From an uncultured Bacteroidota bacterium (GTDB lineage Bacteria; Bacteroidota; Bacteroidia; Flavobacteriales; Flavobacteriaceae): 40,335 bases of DNA. Every line of letters begins with the position of its first letter. Positions within the stretch are counted from its first letter, which is position 1. Made by a program: the position numbers and the translations under genes. The DNA lies in the NCBI GenBank assembly GCA_902523635.1, contig CABZAE010000007.1:1-40335 (forward strand), given 5' to 3'. Under the pieces are notes generated by a model. It was given only the letters and a program-made list of their open reading frames with translations. It made no database searches and was not told where the DNA came from. Below are positions 36,628-40,335 of this stretch, in pieces.

Positions 36628-39600
36628 ATGAAAAAACTTGTAAAGCTCTTATTACTCTTTATTGGAGTAGCGGTTTATGGTCAAAACTCCCTGTCAATTG
36701 TTGATGGGGGGTATGGTTATGAAACGGATTTTTCCCTTGACGTCAACCTCAAGACCGATACTGCAATCAAAGCTTTACAGTTGGATATCAAATTCGATGA
36801 GCAAAACTTCACTTACAAATCATCTTACAATTTAAATAAGGATCGTCTTGGTGGTTCCGAATCAGACCATGTAATGACCATAAAAAAAATCACTACATCT
36901 GATTCCCAGACTGATAAACTCAGAATACTTATTTACTCACCTACTAATAAGATCATCCCAACTGGTGATGGTAAACTTTTTGGTGTTGATTTCAAAACAA
37001 ATAAGGCTAGTTACGGAGATTTTAGCTTTGAACTTATGAGTGTTATTGCTTCAAAAGAAGACAATACAAATCAGACTTTAGATTTGGTTAATGGTGTAAT
37101 AACGATTTTAGCAGCTTTTTGGGATTATGAGCGAGAAAGCAATGGAGTACCTTATGTAACTGATTATGGTAAAATTTATAAAGATCAAAATTTTAGCCAA
37201 AGTTGGATTCAACTTTATAACAGAGGAAATGACAAACTCACTATCTCATTAAACAAAAATGAGTTGACCAATTTTACTTTGACTAAAGATGGTAATCCAA
37301 TTTCTTGGCCAGTTGAAGTTGCAGCTGGCTCTAGATATGATATAGATGTTGCCATCAATACTTCAAAAATTACTACGTTTGAGGAATCTTTATTTCTAGA
37401 ATCAAATGATCCCGATGAAACAAGAAAAGGGGTAAAAGAATTTAAGTTTAAAGCTGAAATTTTCAATGAAAATAAAGTTATCGTACAATCCAATGCGGAT
37501 GCAGAAAACAACAAGACCTCTAAAGTAAAAGTTTCCATCAATGGAGATGAAAACATTACTAGTTTTCAGTTTGATATTATTCCCGATCAAAGAATAAAAA
37601 TGGTTGCCGGTAGTGCTAAGCTATTGAAATCGTCAACCGATCATGTCATTAGTTCCAGTGTTCAAACTGACAGTAATAACAATGAATTTCTTAGAGTTGT
37701 ATCCTATTCACCAACCAATGCACTTTTGAGTCAGCCCATTGGAGATATTGTTGAGTTTGACGTCAGACCTGAGGGGATTGTTGAACCAGGTTCATACAAT
37801 TTAAATATCAGTGGTGTTGTACTTACTAATGCAGCGCTTACTAATGTATCCTCATCCTATGAAAATGGAAGTATTAATCTTAAAACAGGAAAGCTTGGAT
37901 TTCCATCTCCATTTGAAAACATTGATGGTGTTGAAACATTATACTTAGGTGAACTGTTTAGGAATAGCTTTAATGATAAAGATTTTACAGTTACCAATGC
38001 AGGTAATAAAAAAATTATCATTTCTGCTGCAACCACGGATGATACCGATTTCACATTTAAGACATCATTTCCCATCGAAATTGATCCGGGCGGTTCAAAG
38101 AAAATTGAATTTAATATTATTCCCTCAAAGCAAACACCTACGTTTGCTTCAATTGTAAAAATCATTCATGATGGTGGATCAAAAGAAAATTCAGTTAAAA
38201 TTACTGGTGCTTTAAAAAACAGAAATATTCTGGTTCCAAAGAATATTAATGCAAAAAGAGCAGAAGTAAATACAATTCCTATTTCTCTTTTAAATTCAAA
38301 CGAAATAAAAGGGTTGCAATTTGATGTCACACTTCCTAAGGAATCAAAGTCGTTTAATTGGACTCTTACTGCAGATTCAAATGATGACTTCTCTGTTACA
38401 GAACTTAGTAATGCAAAGGATCCTGGCTTGACACATTACGTTGGTGATGAAATCAATTTTATTAATAATTCAGGAGGAAGTCATCCTTTATTTATTGTTA
38501 CTGGTTTTGATGCCAATGGAGCCTATGATACTACAAAGCAACTGACAGGCGTGACCAATCAAGGAGCAACTAATGGTACTGTCAAAGTAGACCTTTCTGA
38601 GGTTGCACCTGGAACATACTATTACGTTTGTGGGACTCACAAATCCATGAAGGGTGAAATCAAAGTATTACCAAAATTTGCAATTGATGCAAAAACTGAT
38701 AATTTAGTGGCTGACAGAACAAATAATTTTGTTTTAACTCAAGCCGCAGTTGGTGCAAGGAAATATAGGGTTTTAATTTACTCTAATAATAATTCAAAAA
38801 TTACAGGTAACAGAGGTGATTTACTGAACCTTCCTCTTGTAATTTACAATATTCCGAATCTATCAATGGATATTGTAGATGGATCCTACAATTTGGAAAT
38901 TGATAACATAGTAATTTCAGGAAATGATAACAGGAACATCGCTTCTGAAGAAACCTCAACTGGAACTTTTGTGATTGGTGGGGCGAGTGAATTTGACCCT
39001 GTTATTGATCCAAATCAAGAAGCTTATGTGAGAGAAAACCCTGCAGTGAATACGTACTTTTACAAAGTTAAGGCTAGTGATGCGGATGCAAATAACTTCC
39101 TTGATGATTACAAAATTACAAGTGGAAATGATGATGGAACTTTTGGGATTGTTTCTGAAACAGGAGATTTGTATGTAATTAAACCTCAAAATATTGATTA
39201 TGAGACAAAAACAGTTTTCAATATTGGAGTGACGGTCTCAGATGGATTCGAGACTAGTGCTGAGGAGACCATAAAAATTAATGTAACTGATATTCCAAAC
39301 CAATTCGTTTTAGATAACTTGACAGTTAATGTTTATAAGGATTATAATTTAGGGGGTGTTATTGATTTAGATGATGACAATGATATTCGTTCCTCTTCTG
39401 CTGGAAATGAGGTTATTTATGAAATACACTCCGGTAATGACAAAGATCAGTTTTCAATTGATTCCTCAGGAAAAATAACATTTGTTACCGCTCCAAGTTA
39501 TTCAGATCCCAAAGACTCTGACAAAAACAACTTATATGAACTTACTGTTAAAACAACTGTCGTAAATGACGTTTCTGATGACAAACCAACAGTGACATCT

Positions 39601-40335
39601 GAGAAAACAGTTTCTATCAAAGAGGGGTCATCAGATGCTTTAACTATGACTTCAATTGTAACGGGACCAGCCAGTGACATTGATGGTGACGGGATAATTG
39701 ACTCTTTGGATAATTGTCCAAATGTATCCAATGCAAATCAGAGAGATTTTGATAGTAATGGTGAGGGAGATGCTTGTGAAGATTCCGATGGTGATGGAAT
39801 TTTGGATAAACAAGACATTTGCCCTTTAATACCCAACCCTGGTCAAGAAGACTTAAACTTTAATGGAATTGGTGATGCATGTGATGATTCTGATGGTGAT
39901 GGGATTATTGATCTTTATGATAATTGTCCTAAAGTTCCGAATGCTGACCAGTCTGATATGGATGGTGATGGAATTGGCGACGTTTGTGATAATGATAAAG
40001 ATGGAGATGGTATAGATAATGATAAAGATAATTGTCCAGATGTTGCAAATGCTGATCAAAAAGATTCAGATGGTAATGGAGTTGGTGATGTTTGCGAAAA
40101 TAGCACTCCAGTAGCCAATGCTCAAACCGTAACCACAGTTGAGGACATACCACTCGAAATTACTTTAACTGGTACAGATGCTGATGGGGATGCGTTGACT
40201 TACTCTGTTGTAGACAATCCAACAAGTGGGACTGTTGCACTTGACGGATCAAAAGCAACTTATACTCCTAATGCAGGTTATTTTGGATCTGATAGCTTTA
40301 CATTTAAAGTTAATGATGGATCATTAGACAGCGAA
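36628..40335 (+). CDS. Secreted cohesin-like/cupredoxin/TSP3 surface protein, 3' end beyond window
   Basis: An open frame of 1,236 codons continues past the window edge. It starts 5 bases after the giant gene, so it is probably co-transcribed. The signal peptide is residues 1-18 ([18 protein letters not shown], cleavage before Gln19). Cohesin-like modules lie at about 20-160, 285-420 and 532-770, each with a (A/G/S)(L/F)Q(L/F)D(I/V) strand and an (I/V)xYSxxN...GD segment. ASH/choice-of-anchor-D-like modules lie between them (about 165-280 and 425-530). The third cohesin-like module is split by a cupredoxin domain (about 575-683). After that come two cadherin-like domains (about 785-1005), four thrombospondin type 3 repeats (1017-1158) and a tandem-95/cadherin-like domain cut by the edge. 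Whether it ends in a T9SS tail cannot be seen. No enzyme domain is recognisable; a role as scaffold or binding partner of the giant dockerin protein is inference. Confidence 0.9.
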   Translation, partial: MKKLVKLLLLFIGVAVYGQNSLSIVDGGYGYETDFSLDVNLKTDTAIKALQLDIKFDEQNFTYKSSYNLNKDRLGGSESDHVMTIKKITTSDSQTDKLRILIYSPTNKIIPTGDGKLFGVDFKTNKASYGDFSFELMSVIASKEDNTNQTLDLVNGVITILAAFWDYERESNGVPYVTDYGKIYKDQNFSQSWIQLYNRGNDKLTISLNKNELTNFTLTKDGNPISWPVEVAAGSRYDIDVAINTSKITTFEESLFLESNDPDETRKGVKEFKFKAEIFNENKVIVQSNADAENNKTSKVKVSINGDENITSFQFDIIPDQRIKMVAGSAKLLKSSTDHVISSSVQTDSNNNEFLRVVSYSPTNALLSQPIGDIVEFDVRPEGIVEPGSYNLNISGVVLTNAALTNVSSSYENGSINLKTGKLGFPSPFENIDGVETLYLGELFRNSFNDKDFTVTNAGNKKIIISAATTDDTDFTFKTSFPIEIDPGGSKKIEFNIIPSKQTPTFASIVKIIHDGGSKENSVKITGALKNRNILVPKNINAKRAEVNTIPISLLNSNEIKGLQFDVTLPKESKSFNWTLTADSNDDFSVTELSNAKDPGLTHYVGDEINFINNSGGSHPLFIVTGFDANGAYDTTKQLTGVTNQGATNGTVKVDLSEVAPGTYYYVCGTHKSMKGEIKVLPKFAIDAKTDNLVADRTNNFVLTQAAVGARKYRVLIYSNNNSKITGNRGDLLNLPLVIYNIPNLSMDIVDGSYNLEIDNIVISGNDNRNIASEETSTGTFVIGGASEFDPVIDPNQEAYVRENPAVNTYFYKVKASDADANNFLDDYKITSGNDDGTFGIVSETGDLYVIKPQNIDYETKTVFNIGVTVSDGFETSAEETIKINVTDIPNQFVLDNLTVNVYKDYNLGGVIDLDDDNDIRSSSAGNEVIYEIHSGNDKDQFSIDSSGKITFVTAPSYSDPKDSDKNNLYELTVKTTVVNDVSDDKPTVTSEKTVSIKEGSSDALTMTSIVTGPASDIDGDGIIDSLDNCPNVSNANQRDFDSNGEGDACEDSDGDGILDKQDICPLIPNPGQEDLNFNGIGDACDDSDGDGIIDLYDNCPKVPNADQSDMDGDGIGDVCDNDKDGDGIDNDKDNCPDVANADQKDSDGNGVGDVCENSTPVANAQTVTTVEDIPLEITLTGTDADGDALTYSVVDNPTSGTVALDGSKATYTPNAGYFGSDSFTFKVNDGSLDSE
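38341..38679 (+). other. Cupredoxin (type 1 copper) domain inserted in a cohesin-like module
   Basis: The segment [13 protein letters not shown] ... [17 protein letters not shown] ... [19 protein letters not shown] has the plastocyanin/amicyanin pattern. Candidate copper ligands are His619, Cys668, His671 and Met674 (C-x2-H-x2-M). Before it the chain reads [11 protein letters not shown], and after it continues ADRTNNFVL ... [10 protein letters not shown], which are the two halves of the third cohesin-like module. Confidence 0.82.
39676..40101 (+). repeat. Four thrombospondin type 3 calcium-binding repeats
   Basis: The units read [19 protein letters not shown], then [38 protein letters not shown] and [19 protein letters not shown]. 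Each ends with a GDxC cysteine that pairs with the NCP/ICP cysteine. They are typical rigid, Ca-loaded linkers in bacterial outer-surface proteins. Confidence 0.95.

Noticed and set aside
39498-40153. Antisense frames opposite the TSP3 repeats
   Set aside because: They are repetitive His/Ile-rich shadows of the Asp/Gly-rich repeat codons.

Overview
The window looks like a chromosome segment from a low-GC Bacteroidota, most likely a marine member of the Flavobacteriia. Four things point there: a gldKLMN type IX secretion (T9SS) operon, T9SS C-terminal sorting signals on secreted proteins, promoter-like TAnnTTTG elements, and the gene neighbourhoods purH-mreBCD-mrdA-rodA and miaB-sigma54 activator-lptE-secG-groESL. 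I did not assign a genus. No rRNA, tRNA, insertion sequence, phage or CRISPR was seen.

Positions 1-13125 lie on the minus strand and are housekeeping. Read in the direction of transcription they are miaB, a receiver-less sigma54 activator, lptE, a TPR-like protein, secG, groES, groL, a GAF-domain (fRMsr-like) protein, purH, mreB, mreC, mreD, mrdA (PBP2) and the start of rodA, which is cut by the window edge. The purH-to-rodA block is the elongasome operon. The lptE/secG/groESL block is envelope and protein-folding machinery. The gap upstream of groES holds a good sigma54-like -24/-12 element and two palindromes, and a sigma54 activator is encoded 1.6 kb upstream.

From 13256 the plus strand carries topA, then gldK-gldL-gldM-gldN (15950-20652), the inner and outer parts of the T9SS motor and translocon. 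After a terminator and a 330-base gap comes a 15.6-kb coding region (20983-36622) for one giant secreted protein of about 5,200 residues, broken by a single +1 frameshift near 26842. The upstream piece has the signal peptide and the downstream piece has the T9SS sorting tail. Five bases later begins a second large secreted protein (36628 to the window end, 1,236 residues seen).

The most interesting content is in these two surface proteins. The giant protein carries nine cadherin-like repeats. These are followed by four tandem pairs of Calx-beta domains in which one member hosts an inserted C-type-lectin domain and the next hosts an inserted NHL beta-propeller, each at its own fixed loop. After that come two FG-GAP/VCBS regions, two FN3-like domains, a two-repeat dockerin, a cohesin-like module and the T9SS tail. 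Its neighbour has three cohesin-like modules alternating with ASH-like modules, and the third cohesin-like module is itself interrupted by a cupredoxin domain with all four type-1 copper ligands. It continues with cadherin-like domains, four thrombospondin type 3 repeats and a further truncated cadherin-like domain. A dockerin-bearing giant adhesin next to a cohesin-like protein, directly downstream of the T9SS core operon, suggests a secreted, self-assembling cell-surface structure. I do not recall it being described; assembly and function are inference.
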